Source of the DNA: Chryseobacterium sp. JJR-5R
GTDB lineage: Bacteria; Bacteroidota; Bacteroidia; Flavobacteriales; Weeksellaceae
Assembly: GCF_034047335.1 (NCBI RefSeq)
Contig: NZ_CP139137.1
Coordinates: forward strand, 2,170,001 to 2,234,000
Reading direction: 5' to 3'
DNA: 64,000 nt
This document shows, piece by piece, positions 16,312 to 25,306 of the stretch. The notes beneath the pieces are model-generated. The model did no database searches, had not been told where the DNA came from, and saw only the letters and a program-made list of their open reading frames with translations. The position numbers and the translations under genes were made by a program. The stretch's first letter is position 1, and every line of letters begins with the position of its first letter.

Positions 16312-17019
16312 AGCCTGAAAATAAGATAGTTATACAGGCAACAGAATCAATTCTGAATTTCTAAAGTATATGCAATTTAACATAATATAAATTATAGGAT
16401 TTTTTATAATTTACAATAATATGGATATGTTGGTGTTTAATATCCTTATTGCTCATTATAATACACCAAAGACAAAATATCCATATAAACGTTTTTAATA
16501 AGCCATATCTATTTATAATTGCCACAAGCCTGATTCTAAATAGTTATGGCTTATTAATAAATTTGCTCCAACAGAAAGTGTTATAATCATTTCTAAATAA
16601 ACATCAGCTGTAAATAAAAAAATAGAAATTATTAATGGTGAGCCTGACGTTACAAATTACCCTAAATATACAGACGAATATATTTTCTCCGGCTGTATTG
16701 CCTGAAAACTTAAAACGGCTGAGTTTCCGTTACGATTGCCAAGCCTGAAAATAATGTTATTGGTTAGGCTTCAGAAATGGCATTGAACTTTTAATCTAAG
16801 AACAATATTGCAGGTTTCATATATTGGAAAATCTTCTGTAAAGCTTTTAGGCTGGAGCTACCTGAAGATTTAGATGAAATATTTCCGATAATATTATGTT
16901 AAATAGAATAGAATAATCAATCTGGTCTTATTTAAATTTACAGTAAACTTATCCTCTTATAGGAATACTATTGTTATTTTAGCAGGATCGAATATAATTG
17001 AACATAAACAACTAAGGAT
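16312..17019. other. 708-base gene-free stretch with several inverted repeats
   Basis: No credible gene was found on either strand; frames are short and start codons are missing. The stretch holds three inverted repeats. One pairs 16496-16514 with 16538-16556 (19 bases, one mismatch). A bulged one pairs 16419-16436 with 16463-16486. A third runs 16741-16771, with AAGCCT/AGGCTT enclosing AATAA/TTATT. A GCCTGA motif recurs at 16313, 16528 and 16743, exactly 215 bases apart, with partly similar flanks. It could be a structured RNA, decayed repeats or a degraded gene. A 33-codon open frame near 16796-16900 without an ATG may be a remnant. Confidence 0.45.
16496..16556. repeat. 19-base inverted repeat
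   Basis: TAATAAGCCATATCTATTT (16496-16514) and AAATAGTTATGGCTTATTA (16538-16556) are reverse complements except at one position, with 23 bases between. There is no T tail on the + strand, and it is 200 bases from the nearest gene. Confidence 0.8.
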
Positions 17020-17532
17020 ATGAAAAAAGTGATTTTATTAAGCTCGTTTGCGATTTTACTGCTGAACTGTAATAAGAAAGCAGAAGCACCGGTGCCTGAA
17101 CCGGCATCTGCAGATACTGCAGCTATTGTAGAGAAAAGCGTTGATACGCTGGGTGCAAAATCTTCGTGCTACATGGGCGTAACAGGAAAGGATACTGTTT
17201 TTGCCAGCATTGATGATAACCTGGGAACAATAACCGGGAAGATACGGTACAAAAACAATGAAAAGGACAGTTCTATAGGCAACGTAACAGGCTTCAAATC
17301 AGGAGACACATTAAAACTTACCTACGAATTCCAGTCTGAGGGCGCCACCAGCAGAAGGGATATCTATTTTATTCAGAAAGATAACATCTTAACGGAAGGG
17401 ATAGGTGAACAGAAAGATGACAACGGGCAGATGAAATATGCAAGCGAAAGCAAAATAAGCTATAAAACAGGGCAACAACTCAAGCCGGCTGATTGCAGTC
17501 TCGTTACAGAAGCACTGAATAATAAAAAATAA
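17020..17532 (+). CDS. Hypothetical lipoprotein, 170 aa
   Basis: The product begins MKKVILLSSFAILLLNCNKK, with a lipobox (LLNC), so it is a probable lipoprotein. The mature part starts with an acidic Pro/Ala linker. It then contains SSCYMGVTGKDTVFASIDD, GTITGKIRYKNNEKDSSIG and GDTLKLTYEFQSEG. This pattern of short beta strands is seen in many Bacteroidota lipoproteins of unknown function. One Cys pair (in SSCYMG and PADCSL) may form a disulfide. It is a single gene with the repeat-rich gap upstream and a terminator downstream. Confidence 0.8.
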   Translation: MKKVILLSSFAILLLNCNKKAEAPVPEPASADTAAIVEKSVDTLGAKSSCYMGVTGKDTVFASIDDNLGTITGKIRYKNNEKDSSIGNVTGFKSGDTLKLTYEFQSEGATSRRDIYFIQKDNILTEGIGEQKDDNGQMKYASESKISYKTGQQLKPADCSLVTEALNNKK

Positions 17533-17693
17533 CCTCAAAAAAATTTTTGACTCCCCTACTTTACTTCCTGATTATCAAATATTTAATAGTCTAAATTTCA
17601 AAAATAAGCTTTATAAGCATGATTATTTGCATTATCTCTCTTTATTAGTAACAATGCATTGTGATAACAATTATGCGGGATTTAAGCCCTGCA

Positions 17694-17718
17694 AAAAACA
17701 GCCCTGCCGGCTGTTTTT
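17694..17718. terminator. Bidirectional terminator shared by lipoprotein and threonine aldolase genes
   Basis: AAAAACAGCC (17694-17703) pairs with GGCTGTTTTT (17709-17718) around CTGCC. The aldolase gene's stop codon (17717-17719 on the - strand) falls inside the stem. Confidence 0.85.
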
Positions 17719-18757
17719 ATGCTTCCGGGATTTCACTTTGTATCATTTCTATGAAACCGCTCACCTCTTCATCACCGGTGTTCCAAGAAGTAATAAGCCG
17801 GATCGCCGAAAAATCAGCATCGGTTTTCTTCCATACATAGAAATCAAACTTCTGGGAAAGCTTCTCAATTAAACCGTTGCTTAATATCGGGAAAATCTGG
17901 TTGGTGTAGGTATCTGACAGGAACTGTACTCCCCTTTCCCCCATTGCTTTTTTAATTTTCATGGCCTGCTGATTGGCATGTTTCGCGAGGTCAAAATAAA
18001 GGTCATTTTTTATCAGTTCCAGAAACTGGATGCCCAGTACCCTTCCCTTTGCCAGCAATGCACCTTTCTGTTTGATGTTGAAAGCAAAATCCTCTTGCAG
18101 ATCCCGGTTGTTAATCACGATTGCTTCTCCCAGCAGAGCCCCGTTTTTAGTACCTCCAAGATAAAAAATGTCTGTCAGCTCAGCCACTTTTTCCAGGGTA
18201 AGATCACTGGTTTCAGCGGTCAGCCCATGCCCCAGCCTTGCCCCGTCCATAAACAGGTACAGTTTATTTTCCTTGCAGAATGCAGAAAGTTTTTCCAGTT
18301 CATGTAAAGTATAAATGGTTCCCAGCTCTGTAGAATTGGAGATGTAAACCAGTTTTGGCATTACCTGGTGCGGTACATTCCTGTGGCTTTCAAGAACAGC
18401 AAGAATGTCTTCCGGCGCCAGTTTTCCGTCTTCTTTTTCAATGCTCAGGATTTTATGGCCTGTGGCTTCAATCGCTCCCGTTTCATTATTCAGGATATGT
18501 CCTGTGGAGGCGGAAACTACACACTGGTAAGGTTTCAACACAGAAGAAATAACAATTAAATTAGCCTGGGTGCCGCCGGAAACGAAATAGATGTCAGAAT
18601 CCCGATTATTGATTCTTTTCTTAATTAATTCTTTAGCCTGTAGAGAATACTCATCTTCTCCGTAACCTGCCTGCTGATTGAGATTGTGATCTGAAAGCGC
18701 CTGTAAAATCTGAGGGTGGCAGCCTTCGGAGTAATCGTTTTTGAATGAAAATTTCAT
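17717..18757 (-). CDS. PLP-dependent threonine aldolase / beta-eliminating lyase family
   Basis: The 346-residue product is a fold-type I PLP enzyme of the threonine aldolase family, cleaving L-threonine or L-allo-threonine to glycine and acetaldehyde. Markers are NDYSEGCHPQILQAL at the start, FVSGGTQANL (phosphate-binding loop), LFMDGARLGHGL (cofactor Asp and Arg), and the Schiff-base lysine in YLGGTKNGALLGEA. Length matches the family. It is divergent from a DtxR/MntR regulator with only 85 bases between start codons, so the two promoters are intertwined. Co-regulation by that regulator is possible but not shown. Confidence 0.88.
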   Translation of the reverse strand: MKFSFKNDYSEGCHPQILQALSDHNLNQQAGYGEDEYSLQAKELIKKRINNRDSDIYFVSGGTQANLIVISSVLKPYQCVVSASTGHILNNETGAIEATGHKILSIEKEDGKLAPEDILAVLESHRNVPHQVMPKLVYISNSTELGTIYTLHELEKLSAFCKENKLYLFMDGARLGHGLTAETSDLTLEKVAELTDIFYLGGTKNGALLGEAIVINNRDLQEDFAFNIKQKGALLAKGRVLGIQFLELIKNDLYFDLAKHANQQAMKIKKAMGERGVQFLSDTYTNQIFPILSNGLIEKLSQKFDFYVWKKTDADFSAIRLITSWNTGDEEVSGFIEMIQSEIPEA

Positions 18758-18811
18758 ACTGTAAAATTAAAAAAAAGTAAAATAAACAAGCATCTATAAT
18801 TCATAATATTT

Positions 18812-18841
18812 TGTTAGATTTGTCATTAAAAACATCTAACA
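18812..18841. promoter_or_regulatory. Operator-like palindrome over the DtxR/MntR gene promoter
   Basis: TGTTAGAT (18812-18819) and ATCTAACA (18834-18841) are perfect inverted repeats 14 bases apart. The left arm overlaps the -7 element TAGATTTG (18815-18822) and the right arm reaches the TTG start at 18843. A repressor bound here would block its own promoter, so autoregulation by the DtxR/MntR product is plausible. The half-site resembles the TTAG...CTAA ends of DtxR-type operators. Confidence 0.55.
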
Positions 18842-18842
18842 T

Positions 18843-19496
18843 TTGAAAGCAACACTTACGGAAGAAAACTATCTGAAGGCTTTGTTTCACGTGGTTGACC
18901 AGGAAGGCAAGGTCACGATTAATGAACTCAGCAAATTTTTATCAGTAAAAATGCCGAGCGTCAATAATATGATGAAAAAGTTCGCGGAAAAGAACTGGGT
19001 CATCTATGAAACCTATAAACCTCTGATTGTTACCGAGAAAGGCAGGCGCGAAGCAGCCCTGGTGGTAAGGAAACACAGGCTTACCGAAATGTTCCTGGTT
19101 AAAAAAATGAATTTCGGCTGGGAAAATGTGCATGAAATTGCCGAGCAGCTTGAACACGTCCACTCCACTGTTTTTTTTGATAAGATGGATGAAATTCTTG
19201 ATTATCCTAAATTTGACCCGCACGGCGAACCCATCCCAGATAAGGACGGAAACATTATTGCGCAGGATCTGCAGAAATTAAGCTCCTGTAAGCCTGGCGA
19301 AACGGTTGTCTTTACTTCGGTTACGCTTTCTGACGATTCTTTTCTTAATTACCTTACAGAACGTAGCGTATTCCTGAATAAAAAAATCAAAATTGTCAAG
19401 CTGGAAAGTTTTGACAAGTCCATGACCGTTGAAGTAGACGGAAAGCAGGAAATCCTGAGCCGGAAAGCAACCGATAAAATACTGGTTAAAAAATAA
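18843..19496 (+). CDS. DtxR/MntR-family metal-dependent transcriptional regulator
   Basis: The 217-residue product starts at TTG 18843. Residues 1-60 are a winged helix: TEENYLKALFHVVDQEGKV, then LSKFLSVKMPSVNNMMKKF as the recognition region. The dimerisation/metal domain follows (LTEMFLVKKMNFGWENVHEI, AEQLEHVHS) with E/H ligands, then an FeoA-like SH3 tail from about residue 145. Such proteins sense Mn or Fe and repress uptake genes. A palindrome overlaps its promoter. No metal transporter lies next to it, so its targets are probably elsewhere. Mn versus Fe specificity cannot be told. Confidence 0.88.
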   Translation: MKATLTEENYLKALFHVVDQEGKVTINELSKFLSVKMPSVNNMMKKFAEKNWVIYETYKPLIVTEKGRREAALVVRKHRLTEMFLVKKMNFGWENVHEIAEQLEHVHSTVFFDKMDEILDYPKFDPHGEPIPDKDGNIIAQDLQKLSSCKPGETVVFTSVTLSDDSFLNYLTERSVFLNKKIKIVKLESFDKSMTVEVDGKQEILSRKATDKILVKK

Positions 19497-19514
19497 ATCT
19501 CCTGATCCGGCTTA

Positions 19515-20693
19515 TTACAATAAACTGTTTTTGAGAATTTCAGAAACCCGTTCAATTTCTTCCGGCGTATTGAAATAATGCGGCGATAACCTGACGATCC
19601 CGTTGATATTTTTATTGGTAAAATCAATCAAAGCGGAATTTTTATACGTTACGGAAAAGAAGATGTTGTTTGCTTTCAATACTTTCTGGATATGCTCGAG
19701 ATCACCATCAGGCCCGGAAAACGTAATGATGCTGCTCAGGCGGGTTCCCCAATCCCAGACTTTAAAGCCTGCGCTGTAAAGATTTTGTCTTATTTTCCCG
19801 GATAATATGGTATTGTAGTCTTCAATATTCTGTAAACCGATGCTGTTGGCATACTGTACAGCTTTCGTAAAACCAAGCAGTGAAGCATAGGAAACTTCCC
19901 AATGCTCGAATCTTTTGGCCGTCGGAAACAGTTCATAATCATCATATGCTATCCAGTCAGCCCCTCTCATATTCAGCAGCAGCGGTGCATATCCCCGTTC
20001 TAAAACCCTGTCCGAAACATACAGGAATCCGCTTCCCCGTGGCCCTCGCATAAATTTCCGTCCTGTGGCCGTTAGAAAATCACAGCCTGTTTTTTCAACG
20101 TCTACTACCATCTGACCTACCGATTGGCAGGCATCCACCAGATACAACACATCATACTGCCGGCAGATCTTTCCGACTGCTTCTATATTCTGGATCAGCC
20201 CTGAATTTGTGGGAATATGGGTAACTGCCACCAATTTAGGATCATATTTTTTAATTAAATCTTCAAAATCTTCCAGGTCCAGCTCATGATCAGGCAGGTT
20301 CTTCATTCTGATGATGTTGACCTTTAATTTTTTTTGCAGCGAAATAAAAGTAATCTGATTGGAAATATAATCGTCAATGGTTGTAATAATAACATCTCCT
20401 TCTTTAAACAGAATGCTCGACAATGCTTTTGTAAAGGCTTCCGTCGCACTCGTTGCAAAAGCAATATTGGGAGGCCTGCAGTTGATCAGTGCAGCGGTTT
20501 CTGTATAAAACTGATCCAGTAATGCTGAATTTCTGTTCGCCACTTCATATCCTCCGCACTGTTCTTCCTGGTGGAGGTAGTCCGTCATTGCATCCGTTAC
20601 CACATTTGGCATTAAAGAGGAACCTGCATTGTTCAGGAATATTTTACCGTCCGTTAATCCTCTGGTATCTTGTCTTATCTTATTAATGTTCAT
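19515..20693 (-). CDS. Class V aminotransferase-fold PLP enzyme (cysteine desulfurase-like)
   Basis: The 392-residue product is of the class V family (NifS/Csd/isopenicillin-N-epimerase-like). It has FLNNAGSSLMP at the start, FATSATEAFTKAL for phosphate binding, YLVDACQSVGQM (cofactor Asp) and the Schiff-base lysine in TATGRKFMRGPRGSGFLY. The RGPRG after the lysine is typical of the selenocysteine lyase/isopenicillin N epimerase branch. No active-site Cys loop like that of IscS is visible, so a desulfurase role is doubtful. The gene converges on the regulator gene with 18 bases between stops. The substrate is unknown. Confidence 0.85.
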   Translation of the reverse strand: MNINKIRQDTRGLTDGKIFLNNAGSSLMPNVVTDAMTDYLHQEEQCGGYEVANRNSALLDQFYTETAALINCRPPNIAFATSATEAFTKALSSILFKEGDVIITTIDDYISNQITFISLQKKLKVNIIRMKNLPDHELDLEDFEDLIKKYDPKLVAVTHIPTNSGLIQNIEAVGKICRQYDVLYLVDACQSVGQMVVDVEKTGCDFLTATGRKFMRGPRGSGFLYVSDRVLERGYAPLLLNMRGADWIAYDDYELFPTAKRFEHWEVSYASLLGFTKAVQYANSIGLQNIEDYNTILSGKIRQNLYSAGFKVWDWGTRLSSIITFSGPDGDLEHIQKVLKANNIFFSVTYKNSALIDFTNKNINGIVRLSPHYFNTPEEIERVSEILKNSLL

Positions 20694-20792
20694 TTTTATC
20701 GATATTTAAATTACGCTGACAGAGAAAGAATCTGTTTTTATGATTACTACTACGTAATAGCAGAATTAAATTTTAAGCCAGACTATCTTGCA

Positions 20793-20824
20793 CAAAAAAT
20801 CCCGAAATTACGGTAACGGGATTT
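20793..20824 (-). terminator. Terminator of the T6SS unit
   Basis: On the - strand AAATCCCG, a 12-base loop and CGGGATTT are followed by TTTTGTGC. It sits 20 bases after the TssK stop. Confidence 0.8.
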
Positions 20825-20846
20825 ATATTTTAGAGTGGCTTTTGAA

Positions 20847-21992
20847 TTAATCCAACACGCTCCAGCCCCTTTTCGGACTGTTGTTTGAAGAAACTTCCTG
20901 CTCGTTAACAATGATGTTTTCTTTTCTCTGGCCGATGTAATCCAGTTCGCTCAGTTTGGCGAAAATAATTTCAAGGCTCCTTAACATCTGCTGGATGTAA
21001 AGCAACGGCTCCCCGCAGTTGTGGTGGTCATAATTTGTTTCTGCCACTACGGAAAGCTGATTCAGCAGCGTGTGAGGGGCAATTTCGCTCCATTCAAGAC
21101 TGTAGTTCAGCATTTCTTCAAGCTCTGCCGGCACCAGTACCTGGGTGGCATTGTATAAACGGAGTGCCAGTTTCGCAAAAGATTCAATTAAAAATACCGG
21201 CGGCTGGTAAGGCGTGATGTTCCTGAACTGGAAATACATGTCTCCGAATATGGTAACCATGGTATTGCACAGGAGCTTAACATTCTGAGCCAGTGCGGTA
21301 TTCTGGTTTTTATGTGACGCCTTCTGGATAATCTTAAAAGCATACTGCTGCAGGTTTCCTACTGATTTTGCAAAGCTGTTGTAATAATCCAGCAATGCCG
21401 GGTGGCTCTGCACCGAGGTGCACGGCGGGATAAAATTGGTATCTACCTGGGCGATATTCCCTTTGAAATCCACCTTTCCGATAATCAGGTAATTCCCTCC
21501 GGAATAGCTGCTGTTCAGGGAAGTTACGGGAAGCAGCTCCATATGGTGGTGAGGCTGCGTATTAGGATGTCGCGGCGGAAGCTCCTCCGGATCAATATCT
21601 CCGAACGGCACCTTGTTAAAAGGATTTACAGAAATTAAAATATAATATTCACCGTCTGCCTGCTCTTCTTCCATGGATTTGGCCAGTGATTTTACACTTA
21701 CCCTCCGATCATTCAGTTCTATCCTGTATCCGGCCATGGTAACGGCACTGCAGTGTTTGATTACGAGCTGGACATCATTGGTGGCTGTATTATGGACATC
21801 AAAAATAGTTCTGTCCGTAAATTCCTTTGAAATCGGTAAAAGTCCGTAATTATACATGTTGATTCCCAACGAACTGGAATCTCTGATGGTATCAATTAAA
21901 AAATTATCCTGGTCATTAAGATGTCTCTGGGAAACTTTCATCCCGTCAACCCAATTGATGGCAAAATGCTTGATAGGCTGTATCATATTCAA
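20847..21992 (-). CDS. tssK: Type VI secretion baseplate subunit TssK (Bacteroidota type)
   Basis: The 381-residue product begins with NWVDGMKVSQRHLNDQDNF, matching the conserved N-terminal W.DGM...QHL block of TssK, which links the T6SS baseplate to the membrane complex. The middle has the TssK-like beta shell and a C-terminal helical region (IIFAKLSELDYIGQRKENI). It is shorter than the proteobacterial form (about 445 aa), as expected for the Bacteroidota T6SS (subtype iii). It starts five bases after the TssN stop, in one leftward operon with tssN and tssG, and ends at a terminator. Confidence 0.85.
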   Translation of the reverse strand: MNMIQPIKHFAINWVDGMKVSQRHLNDQDNFLIDTIRDSSSLGINMYNYGLLPISKEFTDRTIFDVHNTATNDVQLVIKHCSAVTMAGYRIELNDRRVSVKSLAKSMEEEQADGEYYILISVNPFNKVPFGDIDPEELPPRHPNTQPHHHMELLPVTSLNSSYSGGNYLIIGKVDFKGNIAQVDTNFIPPCTSVQSHPALLDYYNSFAKSVGNLQQYAFKIIQKASHKNQNTALAQNVKLLCNTMVTIFGDMYFQFRNITPYQPPVFLIESFAKLALRLYNATQVLVPAELEEMLNYSLEWSEIAPHTLLNQLSVVAETNYDHHNCGEPLLYIQQMLRSLEIIFAKLSELDYIGQRKENIIVNEQEVSSNNSPKRGWSVLD

Positions 21993-21997
21993 TATTT

Positions 21998-22912
21998 TTA
22001 AACAGTGGTTGATTGCGGTCTTTTTATTCCTTCCTCTTCATGCTGGATTACCCTCTTGCAGATAACCACATCATTTTCTGAAATGCTGTTCTGGGTAATA
22101 TCCTGATCGAAATCTATATATTTCCTGAAGCTGAAAAATGATTTCTTGGTATAAAAGATCCAGTAATAAGGCTCTCTGACCTGATCTGAAAGATGGATAA
22201 TGGAATTCGGGTTTTTATGGTTGTAATCATCCACAACACGGTAAAACCAGTCCCCGAACGTTATCCCTGTGGGTAAAGTCTTGGCTTTGATCCTGAACCG
22301 GTTTGCGTCTTCCAGGTTTTTACTCAATTCTACGTTCAGTACCATCAGACGGTCAAAATCAGCACCTTCAAAATCGGGCAGCCTCTGTTCCGGAGAATAC
22401 CTCCAGGTCTTGTAAATATCCACAGGGATACTGATTAACTGGATATAGCAGTAATGGAAAACCAGAGGGACCGCAAAGATAAAAATACTGGTTGCGGCCA
22501 TGACCGGATATCCAGTACTGTTACTCATCAGATTGAAAATCAGGTAAAATAGGTAGCCTCCGAAACCGATGCACGTAATCGTAAGAACAGATTCAAACAG
22601 GATACTTTTGGTAAGTGATGTAAAATGCTTCTTAAAATACCTGTCTGATAAATTGACATGGATAATCCCAAGAATAAGATAGACAATCTGTGCGATCAGG
22701 TACCAGTAAGGGTTGAAAAGATTTCCTGTAAAGCCGGAAATCCCCGGAATGGCAAGGCACAAACTGCAGAGCAGAACGTAAATAATAATGGTCCTGATCT
22801 TGATAGCGGGCTGACTTCTCCTGATGGCACTTAAAATAACCATCATGATTACCGCAAATAAAGGCATTAGAATATACCTTAAAAAGATTCCTTTTACTGA
22901 AGAAATTTCCAT
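21998..22912 (-). CDS. tssN: TssN-like membrane protein of the Bacteroidota T6SS
   Basis: The 304-residue product has about five membrane helices in the first 170 residues (for example YILMPLFAVIMMVILSAI, IIIYVLLCSLCLAIPGI and ATSIFIFAVPLVFHYCYIQL). A soluble C-terminal domain follows, with TGITFGDWFYRVVDDYN and EPYYWIFYTKKSFFSFRKY. TssN is specific to subtype iii and probably replaces part of the TssJLM membrane complex. Placement between tssG and tssK supports the call. The family identity rests on pattern recognition and context. Confidence 0.78.
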   Translation of the reverse strand: MEISSVKGIFLRYILMPLFAVIMMVILSAIRRSQPAIKIRTIIIYVLLCSLCLAIPGISGFTGNLFNPYWYLIAQIVYLILGIIHVNLSDRYFKKHFTSLTKSILFESVLTITCIGFGGYLFYLIFNLMSNSTGYPVMAATSIFIFAVPLVFHYCYIQLISIPVDIYKTWRYSPEQRLPDFEGADFDRLMVLNVELSKNLEDANRFRIKAKTLPTGITFGDWFYRVVDDYNHKNPNSIIHLSDQVREPYYWIFYTKKSFFSFRKYIDFDQDITQNSISENDVVICKRVIQHEEEGIKRPQSTTV

Positions 22913-22966
22913 GTTTCTTTCGGGTTAATATTTTTTTATTGGTGAATGTAAATATAGTTAAAATTT

Positions 22967-23908
22967 TTACAGGAATGTAGAGTAACCGAGCCGGCTTGCA
23001 TTTCTTTCGTCATTATCAAGGGCAAAAGAATATTCCTGCTTTTCGGTGATGAAATTTTCTTCCACTTCCACATTTACGGGCAGAAAATAATCATACATAG
23101 CCTGCAGCACTTTCCGGAATACATTTCCCTTAATGTATTTTTTCATTTCCCCGTAAGGAATCGGGCCGATATTCACCACCCAGTTTCTCTGTCCGTCCAT
23201 ATGGCTTCCGCTCGGGATGTAAGTGACACCCAGCCTGGAATTTCCCAGCAGCATAGAGTCGTCATGCTCTTCCACCCGTTCTATGACATTCGGTGAGAAC
23301 GTGACATTTACCGGAATTTGCAGGAAAGCGCTCATGCACCGTTCAAACCATTTTTTATCCCCCCGTATCTGATGGAAAAAAGGCAGGATATAAATGAAAA
23401 TATAAGCATTCTGCTTATCCATCATCTTGATCAGAGGCCACAGCTCACTAACGGTATTCAGCAAGGCATCCGTATCGCTTGAGATATCAAAATCAGATTC
23501 CTTAATCAGGGCGCTGATTTCAGTAAAGAATATTTCCAACTCAAAAGGCTTGAAAAATTTCCGGGCATCCTCTTCTACCCTTTTCTGCTTCCTGATCTCG
23601 CGGACAACGGTTTCTACATTCTTTCTTGAAGCTCCCAGTGACGGCGGGTGGAAAATTCCTTCCGGGAGATAATCATAAATTCCTTCCCGGTATGTGTCTA
23701 TCGTAAAGACTTCCTCGTCAAAACCCAGGTAACTGCTCGAAATACTTTTGATATCTTTTAAATAGGCCCGGTCATTGATTCCGATCCGGTCAATAAAAAT
23801 ATTGCTTACGGCTCTGTGGTATTTTAAAAGGTTAACGGCAACAGCTTCAGCCTTGAAGTCTGTCTGCAGCTTATTGTAATGCATGTCTACAATATTATTC
23901 TCATACAT
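22967..23908 (-). CDS. tssG: TssG-like T6SS baseplate subunit
   Basis: The 313-residue product is soluble. It contains TDFKAEAVAVNLLKYH near the start, FEEVF-type repeats in the middle, and the end LGVTYIPSGSHMDGQRNWVVN, a segment with GPIPYGEMKKYI and the final SRLGYSTFL. The LGxxT/GPxxxxxxxxFLP layout followed by LGYST is the hallmark of TssG, which forms the baseplate wedge with TssF. It is the first gene of the unit, with 54 bases to tssN. No tssF lies upstream, where it often does. Confidence 0.8.
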   Translation of the reverse strand: MYENNIVDMHYNKLQTDFKAEAVAVNLLKYHRAVSNIFIDRIGINDRAYLKDIKSISSSYLGFDEEVFTIDTYREGIYDYLPEGIFHPPSLGASRKNVETVVREIRKQKRVEEDARKFFKPFELEIFFTEISALIKESDFDISSDTDALLNTVSELWPLIKMMDKQNAYIFIYILPFFHQIRGDKKWFERCMSAFLQIPVNVTFSPNVIERVEEHDDSMLLGNSRLGVTYIPSGSHMDGQRNWVVNIGPIPYGEMKKYIKGNVFRKVLQAMYDYFLPVNVEVEENFITEKQEYSFALDNDERNASRLGYSTFL

Positions 23909-24165
23909 AGTGCTTGCGGTGATTTTGGCTTGTAAAAATAACAGATTCCGGCAACCTGAAAAATGTTTTACTCTTAATTTCCATTTTAAAAATACAAATT
24001 AATTACCATTAAAAATAATATTATCCTGCAGAAATACTCAAAATTTCTTTTCATATGGCTAATCATAAGATTAACAGCAGCAAATACGGTCCAGGAAGAA
24101 GTTTAATAATTCGTTAAATTTATAAATCGCATCCCTGCCTTTATTTACCAACCTGAAATTAACTG

Positions 24166-24173
24166 TATCTTTG
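24166..24173 (+). promoter_or_regulatory. -7 element of the S1/P1 nuclease gene
   Basis: TATCTTTG matches TAnnTTTG and lies 10 bases before ATG 24184, or 22 bases before the likelier ATG 24196. The very short leader favours the second ATG. Confidence 0.6.
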
Positions 24174-24195
24174 CAGCCTGAAAATGTTATTTACA

Positions 24196-24987
24196 ATGAA
24201 AAGTATGTATTCTAAAATTCTGGTGCTGGCTTTTGTGGCATCTTCCCTGTATTCTTATGCATGGGGTCTTACCGGACACAGAATTATCGCGGAAATCGCA
24301 GAGAACCATCTTTCCGGAAAGGCAAGAAGGGAAATCAAAAAAATCATGGGACAGGAACGTCTGGCATATTGGGCCAACTGGCCGGATTTTATTAAATCTG
24401 ATACTACAGGGGCATGGAAACAGGCTTCAGCATGGCATTATGTGAACATCGATCCGCAGACTGATTTTAAAATTTTTGAAGAAAAGCTGAAAGCACAGGC
24501 CGGCCCGAGTTTATATACGCAGGTGAATACCCTGTCCAGCCAGATCAAAGATGTGAAAACGTCTGAAAAAGACAGGAAAATCGCCCTGATTTTCCTTATC
24601 CATATTATGGGAGACCTTTCCCAGCCGATGCATGTAGGAAGGGCTGAAGATTTAGGCGGGAATAAAATCAATGTTACATACTTCGGGGAAAAGACCAATT
24701 TACACTCGGTTTGGGACGGTAAACTGGTGGACTCGCAAAAATACAGTTATACCGAATATGCTAAACTGCTGGATATAAAATCTGGTGACGAAGTAAAACA
24801 GATCCAGAAAGGGACACTGGAAGACTGGCTGTTTGATTCCCATAAAATTGCGAACAGGATCTATGCACAGACTCCAAATGATTCAAAACTGGCTTACGAT
24901 TACCAGTACAGATTTAATGAAACCATGGAAAGGCAGCTTCTGTACGGAGGCCTGAGACTGGCGAAATTGCTAAATGACCTGTATTGA
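24196..24987 (+). CDS. Secreted S1/P1-type nuclease
   Basis: The product from ATG 24196 has 263 residues and starts with a signal peptide (MKSMYSKILVLAFVASSLYS). An ATG at 24184 lies 12 bases upstream in frame but is only 10 bases from the -7 element. The mature protein would begin WGLTGHR, where the N-terminal Trp is itself a zinc ligand in this family. The other ligands are visible in WANWPDFI (Asp), SAWHYVN (His), HIMGDLSQPMHVG (His, Asp, His) and LHSVWDGKLVD (His, Asp). These hold three zinc ions that cut single-stranded DNA and RNA and remove 3' phosphates. It probably scavenges nucleotides outside the cell. Confidence 0.92.
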   Translation: MKSMYSKILVLAFVASSLYSYAWGLTGHRIIAEIAENHLSGKARREIKKIMGQERLAYWANWPDFIKSDTTGAWKQASAWHYVNIDPQTDFKIFEEKLKAQAGPSLYTQVNTLSSQIKDVKTSEKDRKIALIFLIHIMGDLSQPMHVGRAEDLGGNKINVTYFGEKTNLHSVWDGKLVDSQKYSYTEYAKLLDIKSGDEVKQIQKGTLEDWLFDSHKIANRIYAQTPNDSKLAYDYQYRFNETMERQLLYGGLRLAKLLNDLY

Positions 24988-25306
24988 TAATTAATTTTTA
25001 TCATTAATATATTATACCATAAGCGGAACCTCGGTTCTGCTTTTTTCTTTGTCAATATAATTAAACTAAAACGGAGAAGATCTGTTGAAGCTTTAAGCTG
25101 AAATCGGTTAAAAGGAATTCCCGGTACGATTTTTTCAAACCTTTAAGAATTAATGGAAGGTAATTCCGGGTTACGAAAACAGAGGCATAATTTACGACTA
25201 ATTTTCTGATTTCAATTTAAATAAATGTAAATTATTGTAACCGGTGTAACCTTTTTGTTTCTTCAGACGTATAATATAATAGAAACTCTTTTTGAGGATA
25301 AAATAG
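24988..25306. other. Intergenic region before the primary sigma factor gene
   Basis: The 319 bases hold the nuclease terminator at 25021-25046. The rest is AT-rich and includes the GACGTATAATATAATAG stretch before the sigma factor start. No small ORF or clear TAnnTTTG element was found. A 102-codon frame on the opposite strand looks like a shadow. Confidence 0.5.
25021..25046 (+). terminator. Terminator after the S1/P1 nuclease
   Basis: AGCGGAACC and GGTTCTGCT form a nine-base stem with one G-U pair, followed by TTTTTTCTTT. Confidence 0.87.
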
